A stretch of DNA of 7,218 bases from Bacteroidales bacterium. GTDB lineage: Bacteria; Bacteroidota; Bacteroidia; Bacteroidales; P3. The notes under the pieces were generated by a model that was given only the letters and a program-made list of their open reading frames with translations, was not told the origin of the DNA and did not search any database. Positions within the stretch are counted from its first letter, which is position 1. Each line of letters starts with the position of its first letter. The stretch is taken from positions 1-7,218 of the forward strand of contig JAEDJL010000060.1 in NCBI GenBank assembly GCA_016296345.1, in the 5' to 3' direction. Shown here piece by piece: positions 1-6,008 of the stretch. The position numbers were made by a program, and so were the translations under genes.

Positions 1-1685
1 TCAATATGGTCGAAAGGGTCGAAGTGGTAAAAGGCGGAGGCTCTGCACTCTTTGGAGCAAATGCAGTTGCAGGAACGATAAACATAATCACCAAAGAACC
101 GCTCTCGCCTTCTCTTTCGGTCGGAACAGACGTTCAGGCAATAGGTGGCACAACGTACAGTCAAAACTTCAATGCCAATGGTGCAATACTCAGCAAGGAC
201 CGCCGCTTCGGAGCTTCGTTCTATCAGACTTTCAGAAAACGTAATCCGTACGACAGAGACAATGACGGTTTTTCCGAAATAGGAATGCTGACCAACAACT
301 CCTTTGGCACAAAGCTCTTTTACAACATCAATTCCAATAACAAAATCAACATAGAGTACCACACCACCAACGAGAAAAGACGTGGAGGCAACAAGTTTGA
401 CGAGCAGCCTCACAATGCAGACATTTGCGAGAGTACAGAACACTTGATTAACGCTCTTTCGCTCAACTATGACCTTGTATCGACCGACGGAAAGCATCGT
501 CTGAACGTCTATTCCTCCGCTCAATATATCGACCGCAACTCTTACTATGGCTCGCATCAAGACCCCGATGCTTATGGTTTGACAAGCGACCTTACCTTTC
601 TTGCAGGTGCAATGGCAAACCACCGTTTGGATAAGTTCTTGTTCTCAAAAGCCTCGATAACTTACGGAGTTGAATATTCGACCAACCGTCTTGACGACCA
701 AGTCAGGGCATACAACATAAGAACTTTGCAGAACGTCAATACGATAGGAATGTATGTTCAAAGCGAATGGACAAGCCGATATTTCAACCTGCTTGTCGGA
801 GCAAGAACAGACAAACACAACCTGCTTTCTTCTCCTGTCTTAGTTCCGCGAATAAGCCTTTTATATAAGTATAACGACAGTTGGCAAGTCAGAGCGAGCT
901 ATTCGAGCGGCTACCGCGCCCCTCAGGCATACGATGAGGACTTTCACATTACACAGGTCGGAGGAATGAGCCTGAGAACCACGCTTGCGGACAACCTCAA
1001 AGCCGAATACTCAAACAGTTTCTCCCTTTCGTCGGACTATTATGCAACATTGGGCGAAAATTGGCAGGCGAACCTGCTTGTGGAAGGCTTCTACACCATA
1101 TTGGACGATGTTTTTGCAACAAGGATTACAAAACATGACACAATCAACAACATTCTCTATCAAGAGAGATACAACGCTTCGGGAGCTGATGTGGCAGGTG
1201 TGAGCCTCAGTGCCAAGTTGGCATACAAAGACTTGGCAACTCTGTCGCTCGGCTACACCTTGCAGTCGAACAAATACAAGCAAACAGAGTATTGGTCGGA
1301 AGATGAAAGCGTCGAAGGCACCGACTATATGCTCCGAAGTCCCGAAGACTATGGCTATTTCTCTATGGACATCACTGCAATCCGCAACACAAACATCACA
1401 TTGGGCGGAACATATACCGGAAAGATGAAAGTGGCACACTATGCCGGCTACATAGAACAAGACCGCATTGAAACAACTCCTCGATTTTTTGACCTCAATG
1501 CGGCAATAAGCTATGACATCAAAGCAGGAAAAGGTCTTACCCTTCAATTAAAGTGCGGAGTAAACAACATCTTGGACAGCTTTCAAAATGACTTTGACCA
1601 AGGAGCAGACCGCGATGCAGGTTACATCTACGGACCTACACAACCTCGCACCTTCTACGTAGGAGCGAAACTCAAATTGAAGTAA
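1..1685 (+). CDS. TonB-dependent outer-membrane receptor, 5'-truncated by the window
   Basis: This is a partial gene: the frame is open from the left edge (first full codon at 3), so the Met at 6 is internal. The signal peptide, TonB box and first part of the plug lie outside. The first visible residues (VERVEVVKGGGSALFGANAV, then AGTINIITKE) are the conserved end of the plug domain of ligand-gated TonB-dependent receptors. About 520 residues of 22-strand beta-barrel sequence follow, with alternating polar and aromatic strands and Asp/Asn-rich loops. A YRAP motif (codons 912-923) is followed by a His (945-947) and then by a NLKAEYSNS block, as in FRAP/NPNL-type receptors, which include haem receptors. 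Such proteins import iron complexes, haem or cobalamin across the outer membrane using TonB-ExbBD energy. The substrate cannot be fixed from this sequence. The protein ends in Lys rather than the usual terminal aromatic residue, but the last strand (TFYVGAKLKL) is otherwise normal. Family assignment is very secure; ligand is not. Confidence 0.95.
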   Translation, partial: NMVERVEVVKGGGSALFGANAVAGTINIITKEPLSPSLSVGTDVQAIGGTTYSQNFNANGAILSKDRRFGASFYQTFRKRNPYDRDNDGFSEIGMLTNNSFGTKLFYNINSNNKINIEYHTTNEKRRGGNKFDEQPHNADICESTEHLINALSLNYDLVSTDGKHRLNVYSSAQYIDRNSYYGSHQDPDAYGLTSDLTFLAGAMANHRLDKFLFSKASITYGVEYSTNRLDDQVRAYNIRTLQNVNTIGMYVQSEWTSRYFNLLVGARTDKHNLLSSPVLVPRISLLYKYNDSWQVRASYSSGYRAPQAYDEDFHITQVGGMSLRTTLADNLKAEYSNSFSLSSDYYATLGENWQANLLVEGFYTILDDVFATRITKHDTINNILYQERYNASGADVAGVSLSAKLAYKDLATLSLGYTLQSNKYKQTEYWSEDESVEGTDYMLRSPEDYGYFSMDITAIRNTNITLGGTYTGKMKVAHYAGYIEQDRIETTPRFFDLNAAISYDIKAGKGLTLQLKCGVNNILDSFQNDFDQGADRDAGYIYGPTQPRTFYVGAKLKLK

Positions 1686-1718
1686 CAAAGCACAAAAAAT
1701 CATCTATGGGTTTATAAC

Positions 1719-1759
1719 AGAAAGCGAAGTATTTCACATTGTCAAATACTTCGCTTTCT
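1719..1759. terminator. Perfect 16-bp hairpin between convergent genes, probable bidirectional terminator
   Basis: Arms 1719-1734 (AGAAAGCGAAGTATTT) and 1744-1759 are exact reverse complements around a 9-nt loop. The hairpin lies 34 nt after the receptor stop and about 50 nt after the stop of the convergent peroxiredoxin gene, so it can end both transcripts. The T-run after it is weak on either strand (TTCAT on +), so the stem itself may do most of the work. Confidence 0.8.
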
Positions 1760-1810
1760 TCATATTGCCGCTTGCTGTCAAAACAAGCTGACACCACCAC
1801 CCCGAGAACG

Positions 1811-2272
1811 TTACTTCTTGATATAATCGAGGATTTGTTCGGCATGAATTTTGGTCTTGATTTCCTTTGGCGTGAAAATCTTTTCGATTATTCCCTGCTC
1901 ATTGACCAAATAGGTTGTTCTCAGTGTGCCGATTGTCCGACGACCGCACGCCACCTTCTCGCCCCAACAGCCGAGAGCCTGCAAAAGAGAAGTCTCCGTG
2001 TCGGCAATGAGCGGAAAATCCAAACCATTGGTGTCGGCAAACTTTTTCTGCAAAGCCTGCTTGTCCTTGCTCACACCTATTATCTCATAACCTGCGGCAG
2101 CAAGCTCCTCTTTGTGAGCTTGAAGCGAGCAAGCCTCCGCCGTACAACCGCTTGTGTTTGCCTTAGGATAAGAATAAAGTACAATCTTGCGACCGCGATA
2201 GTCGCTGCTCTTAATCTCGCGTCCGTCTTGGTCTGTGCCAAGAACCTCCGGAATTTTATCTCCAACTGTCAT
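1811..2272 (-). CDS. bcp: Thioredoxin-dependent peroxiredoxin, Bcp/PrxQ type
   Basis: The 153-aa product reduces hydrogen peroxide and organic or lipid hydroperoxides in the cytoplasm, using thioredoxin as electron donor. It has the full AhpC/TSA-type thioredoxin fold. The motif YPKANTSGCTAEAC carries peroxidatic Cys43 (Pro36, Thr40 and Cys43 of the PxxxTxxC signature). Cys48 sits five residues later, the PrxQ arrangement for an intramolecular disulfide. The conserved active-site Arg is R118 in LRTTYLV. Length is normal for the family (about 150-160 aa). The Met at 2272 begins the usual MTVGDKIPE strand, and an in-frame stop lies upstream at 2306-2308, so the start is secure. Two further cysteines, C102 and C109, flank the WGEK segment. 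The gene is transcribed alone from a likely promoter about 70 nt upstream and converges on the receptor gene. Expression under oxidative stress would be expected for the family, but no regulator site is recognisable. Confidence 0.95.
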   Translation of the reverse strand: MTVGDKIPEVLGTDQDGREIKSSDYRGRKIVLYSYPKANTSGCTAEACSLQAHKEELAAAGYEIIGVSKDKQALQKKFADTNGLDFPLIADTETSLLQALGCWGEKVACGRRTIGTLRTTYLVNEQGIIEKIFTPKEIKTKIHAEQILDYIKK

Positions 2273-2339
2273 AATCTGTTTATATTTAATGATACTTTCT
2301 CTCTTTCAATTTCGCATCGGTTCGCACCCGATTGACATT

Positions 2340-2370
2340 GCGAAATTATCAAAAACTTCCCAATCGCAAA
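2340..2370 (-). promoter_or_regulatory. Probable Bacteroidetes-type promoter for the peroxiredoxin gene
   Basis: Read on the minus strand there is TTTG (2370-2367), an 18-nt spacer, then TAATTTCGC (2348-2340). The latter has one mismatch to the Bacteroidetes -7 consensus TAnnTTTGY. Transcription would start near 2333 and give a leader of about 60 nt before the ATG at 2272. Confidence 0.55.
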
Positions 2371-2375
2371 ATACC

Positions 2376-2398
2376 AACAACACTTTTTCGTCGTTGTT
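2376..2398 (-). terminator. Weak candidate terminator after the ATPase gene
   Basis: On the minus strand, 20 nt beyond the ATPase stop, a 6-bp stem (AACAAC at 2398-2393 against GTTGTT at 2381-2376, 11-nt loop) is followed by the T-rich GGTATTTTG. The stem is short and AT-rich, and it abuts the -33 element of the peroxiredoxin promoter. Read-through into the peroxiredoxin gene is therefore possible. Confidence 0.3.
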
Positions 2399-2417
2399 TA
2401 ATCACAAGAAGCAATCC

Positions 2418-3692
2418 TTAATTCTTCAAACAGCCAACAGGAACAACATAAACTCCGTCTGTTCGTCTGTATGCAAAATCACCAACACCTGTAAGCACCA
2501 TACAGAAAGAAGGTGCTTTCATTCGAGAAGTATCGATGATATTTGAAAGAGATGTAAGAGTTTTTGCCCCTTGTTCAATCAACTTTTCACCCCCGAGTTT
2601 AATCTCGATAAGACCATAAGAGCCATTGCGAAGATGCACAACAGCATCACATTCCAAACCATTCTTGTCTCTGTAATGATATACACCTCCGTCCAAAGCA
2701 TCGGCATAAACTCTGAGGTCTCGAATACACATGGTCTCAAAAAACAATCCAAAAGTATTCAAATCCTCAATCAAATCATTTGGTCCGAGACCAAGAGCAG
2801 CCACACCCACCGACGGATCTATAAAATACCTTGTATCAGATGTGCGAACAGATGTTTTGCTTCTCAGATTGGGATTCCATGCAGGCATATCCTCAATGAC
2901 AAATATCTTTCTCAAAGCCGTAAGATAGGCATCTATTGTTGCATCGCTTATATCTTCTGTTTCATTTGTTGAAATGTCGGCAATAATTGTTGCAATGCTT
3001 GCTTGCGAGCCTTGATGTCTGGCATAGGAACGCATAATCCTCTTGGCTCTTTCCGAATCTCGTCTTACTCCGTCAACTCTCGAAATATCACTATTGACAA
3101 TAGCTTTATAGTATTCAGTTGCTTGCAACAAGGCTGCCTTTTCTGTTTTCTTTTGCAAAGACTTTGGCCACCCTCCCCTGCAAACAGCAAATGCAAGCAT
3201 GGATAAAGTCATTTTATTTGAAGCCCCGATGCTGTCGGGAGCAGAAAACAAATCCGACAGACTAACCTCTCCTGTGGATTCTTCAGACTCCCACAAGCTC
3301 ATCGGACGCATAGTAAGCCAAGCATACCTTCCTGTTCCTGTATGATGAATATCTTTTGTGTCGGGAGGAACAGCCGAACCTGTCAGCATAAACTGTCCAT
3401 CTTCTTGTCTCTGATCTACTTCAAACCTGATTGCGTCCCAAAATTGAGGAACTTCCTGCCACTCATCTATCAAGCGAGGCGTTTCTCCTTGCAACAAATA
3501 CCTGATATTGGTTTGTGCCATCTGTTTGTACTGCTGTTGTTTTGTGGGGTCGCTCATATAAATGATACTTTTGGCTTGCTGCACCGCCGTAGTTGTCTTG
3601 CCACAAGCCTTCGGACCTTCAATCAAAACAGCTCCCATAGCCTCCAACTTTTCTCTTAATAATTGGTCTGCAATTCTACTCTTGTAACTCAT
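2418..3692 (-). CDS. AAA family ATPase with C-terminal DUF4143 (PD-(D/E)xK-like) domain
   Basis: Using the start at 3692 the product is 424 aa (MSYKSRIADQ...). The N-terminal AAA_14-type P-loop domain has Walker A GPKACGKTT (26-34), Walker B RLIDEWQ (D76, E77) and a sensor-like LTGSA (103-107), then GRYAWLTMRPMSLWE. A helical middle region follows, then a DUF4143 domain (about 200-410) that ends in a nuclease-like core: FFETMCIRDLRVYAD, ECDAVV (D349) and LIEIKLG (E363, K365). Proteins of this AAA/DUF4143 family are abundant in Bacteroidetes and archaea, often in many copies per genome; their cellular role is largely unknown. The reading frame stays open upstream to 3785. However, a promoter -7 element (3708-3716) lies inside that extension, and the extension is translated repeat DNA (KTRQIAKQ-like), so 3692 is the right start. 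No partner gene is adjacent. Family is certain; function is not. Confidence 0.92.
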   Translation of the reverse strand: MSYKSRIADQLLREKLEAMGAVLIEGPKACGKTTTAVQQAKSIIYMSDPTKQQQYKQMAQTNIRYLLQGETPRLIDEWQEVPQFWDAIRFEVDQRQEDGQFMLTGSAVPPDTKDIHHTGTGRYAWLTMRPMSLWESEESTGEVSLSDLFSAPDSIGASNKMTLSMLAFAVCRGGWPKSLQKKTEKAALLQATEYYKAIVNSDISRVDGVRRDSERAKRIMRSYARHQGSQASIATIIADISTNETEDISDATIDAYLTALRKIFVIEDMPAWNPNLRSKTSVRTSDTRYFIDPSVGVAALGLGPNDLIEDLNTFGLFFETMCIRDLRVYADALDGGVYHYRDKNGLECDAVVHLRNGSYGLIEIKLGGEKLIEQGAKTLTSLSNIIDTSRMKAPSFCMVLTGVGDFAYRRTDGVYVVPVGCLKN

Positions 3693-3707
3693 GGTTTTGA
3701 ATTTTGT

Positions 3708-3737
3708 GCAAAGATAGCACATTTCTTTGAATGTCAA
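3708..3737 (-). promoter_or_regulatory. Strong Bacteroidetes-type promoter for the ATPase gene
   Basis: On the minus strand there is CTTGAC (TTG at 3737-3735), an 18-nt spacer and then TATCTTTGC (3716-3708), a perfect match to TAnnTTTGY. The predicted transcription start near 3702 leaves only about 10 nt before the ATG at 3692, so the mRNA would be nearly leaderless. This rules out the longer N-terminus that begins at 3785. Confidence 0.8.
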
Positions 3738-3754
3738 GCGATTTTTGCAAAACG

Positions 3755-3815
3755 TTTGGCAATTTGGCGTGTTTTTGTTTGGCAATTTGGCGTGTTTTTG
3801 TTTGGCAATTTGGCG
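3755..3815. repeat. 23-bp tandem repeat array (2.65 copies) upstream of the ATPase promoter
   Basis: Units start at 3755, 3778 and 3801. Each begins TTTGGCAATTTGGCG, and the two full units continue identically (GTGTTTTTG); the third stops after the first 15 bases. Within each unit the hexamer TTTGGC occurs twice, 8 bp apart, so the array presents six copies in three pairs. It ends 17 bp upstream of the -33 element of the ATPase promoter, a usual place for an activator or autoregulator to bind. Confidence 0.9.
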
Positions 3816-3921
3816 AAAATCTCCTCATATATCGCTTCGTTTTACTATCGGGCTGAAAGTCCAAAAGCAATCAGCTCGGGGGGAGAGCATAAGCGTCGCC
3901 CCGAGTTAATGACACCATAGA
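3816..3921. other. Intergenic stretch with a GC-rich hairpin (3873-3907)
   Basis: This stretch belongs to the 411-bp gap between the divergent ATPase and 135-aa genes. The arms CTCGGGG (3875-3881) and CCCCGAG (3899-3905) pair perfectly around a 17-nt loop and can be extended outward by a G-U and an A-T pair. No T-run follows on +, so an RNA structure or protein-binding palindrome is as likely as a terminator. A + frame is open through it (reading GGEHKRRPELMTP) and stops at 3918-3920. I do not assign a gene. Confidence 0.45.
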
Positions 3922-4032
3922 ATGACTGCCCTGCAATGGCAAGAGCATTTAGTACGAGCATATCACATTGTTTTGAAACACTATCAAAAAAATACTCAAA
4001 TTTACACTATAGAGTTGAGAAAATTCAAATAA
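3922..4032 (+). CDS. Possible 36-aa small protein (uncertain)
   Basis: A short ORF starts MTALQWQEHLVRAYHIVLKH and ends IYTIELRKFK. Its composition (Trp, His, Tyr and spaced Leu, predicted helical) looks more protein-like than random AT-rich DNA. The ATG at 3922 comes one base after the stop codon (3918-3920) of the open frame before it. That arrangement would suit translational coupling or mark a frameshifted older gene. No promoter of its own is visible. Another frame with an ATG at 3936 (51 codons, to 4091) overlaps it, so at most one is likely to be real. I do not recognise the product with any certainty. Confidence 0.25.
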   Translation: MTALQWQEHLVRAYHIVLKHYQKNTQIYTIELRKFK

Positions 4033-4048
4033 CTTGTTGTAAATTTGC
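4014..4048 (+). promoter_or_regulatory. Probable promoter of the 135-aa gene
   Basis: GTTG at 4014-4017 lies 22 nt before TAAATTTGC (4040-4048), which matches the Bacteroidetes -7 consensus TAnnTTTGY exactly. Transcription would start near 4055, about 50 nt before the ATG at 4104. The spacing to the -33 box is slightly longer than usual. The same ten bases (GTAAATTTGC, 4039-4048) also fit the GTANNTTTGC core used as an insertion site by CTnDOT-type integrases. Confidence 0.6.
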
Positions 4049-4103
4049 AGCTGGCATTAACACCTTAGTTGGAGAAGAGCGAAATTATTAAAATTGTAAG
4101 ATT

Positions 4104-4511
4104 ATGAAAGAAGAAGAAAGAGAAAAAGTTCAAGAGGCTTTGTCGGAAATTATCACAAGAACTTTTGAAAAGTTAGTTGCTATCTATGGTTCTCATAAAG
4201 AGAAACATAATAACGTTCCAATTGAAGTAGCGGGAGGATCAAGACTTATCTTTCCTTGTTATGGAGAACACCATAACCCTAAATGCGAAGTTCGTGTTAG
4301 TGAACAAGAATTGCGTTTCGCCTTCGTAGAAGCATTTTATGAATATTGTACTAAAAAAGATCATTTGGAACTATTTTATTCAGTAGAGACACCGACAAGA
4401 CATAAATATAGTTTTAAAGAGGAAGACAAACCCTGCGTATGTGATAGCGGACAATCGGCTTTATTTGACCTTGTTATTCATAACAAGAATAAACAGATAG
4501 CTAAAAAGTAA
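4104..4511 (+). CDS. Orphan 135-aa hypothetical protein, possibly the front part of a PD-(D/E)xK-like nuclease
   Basis: I do not recognise a named family. The protein starts with a charged helix (MKEEEREKVQEALSEII), followed by a His/Cys-containing segment (PCYGEHHNPKCEV, 51-63). A second helix follows (SEQELRFAFVEAFYEYC, 66-82), then YSVETPT (92-98), CVC (111-113) and finally SGQSALFDLVI (115-125). The order Glu-rich helix, strand with Glu, then xDLVI resembles the first half of PD-(D/E)xK nuclease folds, in which an ExK strand should come next. Here the protein stops ten residues after FDLVI, so the ExK is absent; this is inference. An in-frame stop (4089-4091) precedes the ATG. The gene is clearly more AT-rich than the integrase and primase genes to its right, and it has its own promoter and terminator. 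It could be an orphan defence or toxin-like gene, a truncated remnant at the element boundary, or a complete small protein of unknown role. Confidence 0.75.
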   Translation: MKEEEREKVQEALSEIITRTFEKLVAIYGSHKEKHNNVPIEVAGGSRLIFPCYGEHHNPKCEVRVSEQELRFAFVEAFYEYCTKKDHLELFYSVETPTRHKYSFKEEDKPCVCDSGQSALFDLVIHNKNKQIAKK

Positions 4512-4518
4512 ATTTGAG

Positions 4519-4561
4519 AAAAGCGTAGCGATTCAACTGAAAGAGTGGTCGTTACGCTTTT
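4519..4561 (+). terminator. Rho-independent terminator after the 135-aa gene
   Basis: Arms AAAAGCGTAGCGA (4519-4531) and TCGTTACGCTTTT (4549-4561) pair over 13 bp with one G-U wobble around a 17-nt loop. The hairpin starts 7 nt after the stop codon, and TGCTTTTGAT follows. It is the natural end of the 135-aa transcript and insulates it from the integrase leader. Confidence 0.8.
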
Positions 4562-4626
4562 GCTTTTGATGTGGAAAAGGTCGTTTGCAGACATCCAAAA
4601 GCCACACAACGCAAGAGTTCAGTTAC

Positions 4627-4651
4627 CACATCATTACTGCCGTAATGTGTG
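4627..4651. repeat. Palindrome in the integrase leader
   Basis: CACA-(T)-CATTAC, TGCC, GTAATG-TGTG: two 10-bp arms pair perfectly around a 4-base centre, with one unpaired T at 4631. It sits about 100 bp upstream of the integrase start, where CTnDOT-type elements carry integrase and accessory-protein sites. An operator or a short RNA hairpin is also possible. Confidence 0.6.
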
Positions 4652-4683
4652 AACTTCCAGAATAAGCATCTGTTTTTCTGCGA

Positions 4684-4701
4684 TTTGCGTAATTTTGCGT
4701 A
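4684..4701 (+). repeat. Helically phased direct repeat TTTGCGTA containing a CTnDOT-like core
   Basis: TTTGCGTA occurs at 4684-4691 and again at 4694-4701, exactly 10 bp apart. The junction of the two reads GTAATTTTGC (4689-4698), an exact match to GTANNTTTGC, the core sequence at which CTnDOT-type integrases recombine. It also reads TAATTTTGC (4690-4698), a match to the Bacteroidetes -7 box. Whether it is an att core, an integrase binding site or a promoter cannot be settled from one end of the element. Confidence 0.5.
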
Positions 4702-4705
4702 GCTG

Positions 4706-4733
4706 TTGGTAACTCACGGTAAACTAATTTTGT
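4706..4733 (+). promoter_or_regulatory. Possible integrase promoter
   Basis: TTG at 4706-4708 and TAATTTTGT at 4725-4733 (exact TAnnTTTGY match) are separated by 16 nt, shorter than usual. The -7 box lies 20 nt before the integrase ATG. A competing -7-like box is TAATTTTGC at 4690-4698, which aligns better with the primase leader. One of the two probably drives the integrase operon. Confidence 0.4.
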
Positions 4734-4753
4734 CACCAAAAAAGAAGTGAGTT

Positions 4754-5986
4754 ATGCGAAGTACATTCAAGGTCTTATTCTACGTGAAGAAAGGCAGTGC
4801 AAAGCCCAACGGCAACCTGCCACTGATGTGCCGCCTTACGGTGGACGGAGAGATTAAGCAGTTCAGTTGCAAAATGGAAGTTCCACCCCATTTGTGGGAT
4901 GTGAAGAACAACCGTGCTTCGGGCAAGAGTGCCGAAGCGCAGAGAATCAACCGTGCGGTTGACAAGATTCGGGTGGAGGTGAACCGCCGCTACCAAGAAC
5001 TGATGCAGACAGACGGATATGTGACCGCTGCCAAACTGAAAGATGCCTATCTCGGTATCGGTATCAAGCAGGAAACCTTGCTGAAACTCTTTGAGCAGCA
5101 CAATGCGGAGTTTGCAAAGAAAGTCGGACACAGCCGTGCCAAAGGAACATTCCAACGGTACATAACCGTCTGCAAGCATATTCGGGAGTTCCTGCCCCAT
5201 ACATACAAGCGTGAGGATATTCCCCTCAAAGAGTTAAACCTCACGTTCATCAACGACTTCGAGTATTTCCTGCGCACGGTGAAGAAATGCCGCACTAATA
5301 CCATTTGGGGCTATATGATTGTGTTGAAGCACATCATTTCCATAGCGAGAAATGACGGTCGTCTGCCGTTCAATCCCTTTGCAGGGTATATCAACTCTCC
5401 CGAAAGCGTGGACAGGGGGTATATCACGAAAGAGGAGATACACACCATGATGAATACCGAGATGCCCGACAAGACCCACGAGCTTGTGAGGGACCTGTTT
5501 CTGTTTTCGGTGTTCACGGGGTTGGCATATTCCGATGTCAAGAACCTCACCACCGACAACCTGCAAACTTTCTTTGACGGTAACTTATGGATTATCACCC
5601 GAAGAAAGAAGACCAACACCGAATCGAATATCCGTCTGTTGGACGTTCCCCGAAAGATTATAGAGAAGTATAAGGGGATGGCAAAGGACAATAAGGTTTT
5701 CCCCATGCCAAGTAATACGACCTGCAACAAAAAGCTGAAAGCCATAGCCGATTTGTGCGGTATAAAGACACATTTAACATATCATGTCGCAAGACATTCG
5801 GCAGCAACTACCATACTGTTATCCAACGGAGTACCCATTGAAACCGTCAGCCGCCTGTTGGGGCATACCAACATAAAGACCACTCAAATCTACGCGAAGA
5901 TAACCGCCCAAAAGATAAGTCAGGACTTGGAACTGTTGTCCGACAAGTTGGGGGATATGGAGAAAAGCATTTGCAGTGCCATTTGA
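4754..5986 (+). CDS. Tyrosine recombinase (integrase) of the CTnDOT/NBU type
   Basis: The 410-aa product integrates and excises the element by cutting and rejoining DNA through a 3'-phosphotyrosine. Its layout is that of Bacteroidetes integrases. Residues 1-100 form the N-terminal arm-binding region (FKVLFYVKKGSAKPNG, with CRLTVDGE and PHLWD motifs). About 105-215 form the SAM-like core-binding domain, and 220-400 the catalytic domain. Catalytic residues seen are Lys285/286 (RRKKTNT), His344 and Arg347 (HVAR), His371 (GHTNIKTT) and nucleophile Tyr380 (QIYAKI). The first catalytic Arg is missing: the motif is TGLAYSD (255-261) where most family members have TGxR. The same loss is known in IntDOT, so it supports that subgroup. 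An in-frame TGA ends 3 nt before the ATG, so the start is firm. A small DNA-binding protein gene follows after 22 nt, likely co-transcribed. Length is normal for the subgroup. Confidence 0.95.
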   Translation: MRSTFKVLFYVKKGSAKPNGNLPLMCRLTVDGEIKQFSCKMEVPPHLWDVKNNRASGKSAEAQRINRAVDKIRVEVNRRYQELMQTDGYVTAAKLKDAYLGIGIKQETLLKLFEQHNAEFAKKVGHSRAKGTFQRYITVCKHIREFLPHTYKREDIPLKELNLTFINDFEYFLRTVKKCRTNTIWGYMIVLKHIISIARNDGRLPFNPFAGYINSPESVDRGYITKEEIHTMMNTEMPDKTHELVRDLFLFSVFTGLAYSDVKNLTTDNLQTFFDGNLWIITRRKKTNTESNIRLLDVPRKIIEKYKGMAKDNKVFPMPSNTTCNKKLKAIADLCGIKTHLTYHVARHSAATTILLSNGVPIETVSRLLGHTNIKTTQIYAKITAQKISQDLELLSDKLGDMEKSICSAI

Positions 5987-6008
5987 TAACCCATAAAGAA
6001 GAATACAG

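Noticed and set aside
1011..1547. 178-codon open frame on - inside the receptor gene
   Set aside because: It is antisense to beta-barrel coding sequence, is rich in Cys and Val as shadow frames often are, and has no promoter.
1739..2335. 198-codon open frame on + across the peroxiredoxin gene
   Set aside because: It is antisense to a complete, well-conserved peroxiredoxin and starts inside the terminator hairpin; the translation looks like no family.
3693..3785. 31-residue N-terminal extension of the ATPase
   Set aside because: The promoter -7 box (3708-3716) and -33 box lie inside it, the codons come partly from the tandem-repeat side of the region, and MSYKSRIADQ at 3692 is the natural start of the AAA_14 domain.
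3755..3815. CRISPR array
   Set aside because: The units are only 23 bp and directly abut, with no unique spacers, and no cas genes are near.
3663..3920. 85-codon + frame from the ATPase start through the repeat array
   Set aside because: It begins inside the ATPase gene and translates the 23-bp repeats, so most of it cannot be a real gene; only its last part is noted as a curiosity.
3936..4091. 51-codon + frame in the same frame as the 135-aa gene
   Set aside because: It contains the -7 promoter box of that gene and overlaps the more protein-like 36-aa frame; no start signal is seen.
4512..4753. tRNA gene as integration target next to the integrase
   Set aside because: NBU-type elements use tRNA ends, but I find no cloverleaf or CCA-end pattern here; CTnDOT-type insertion needs none.
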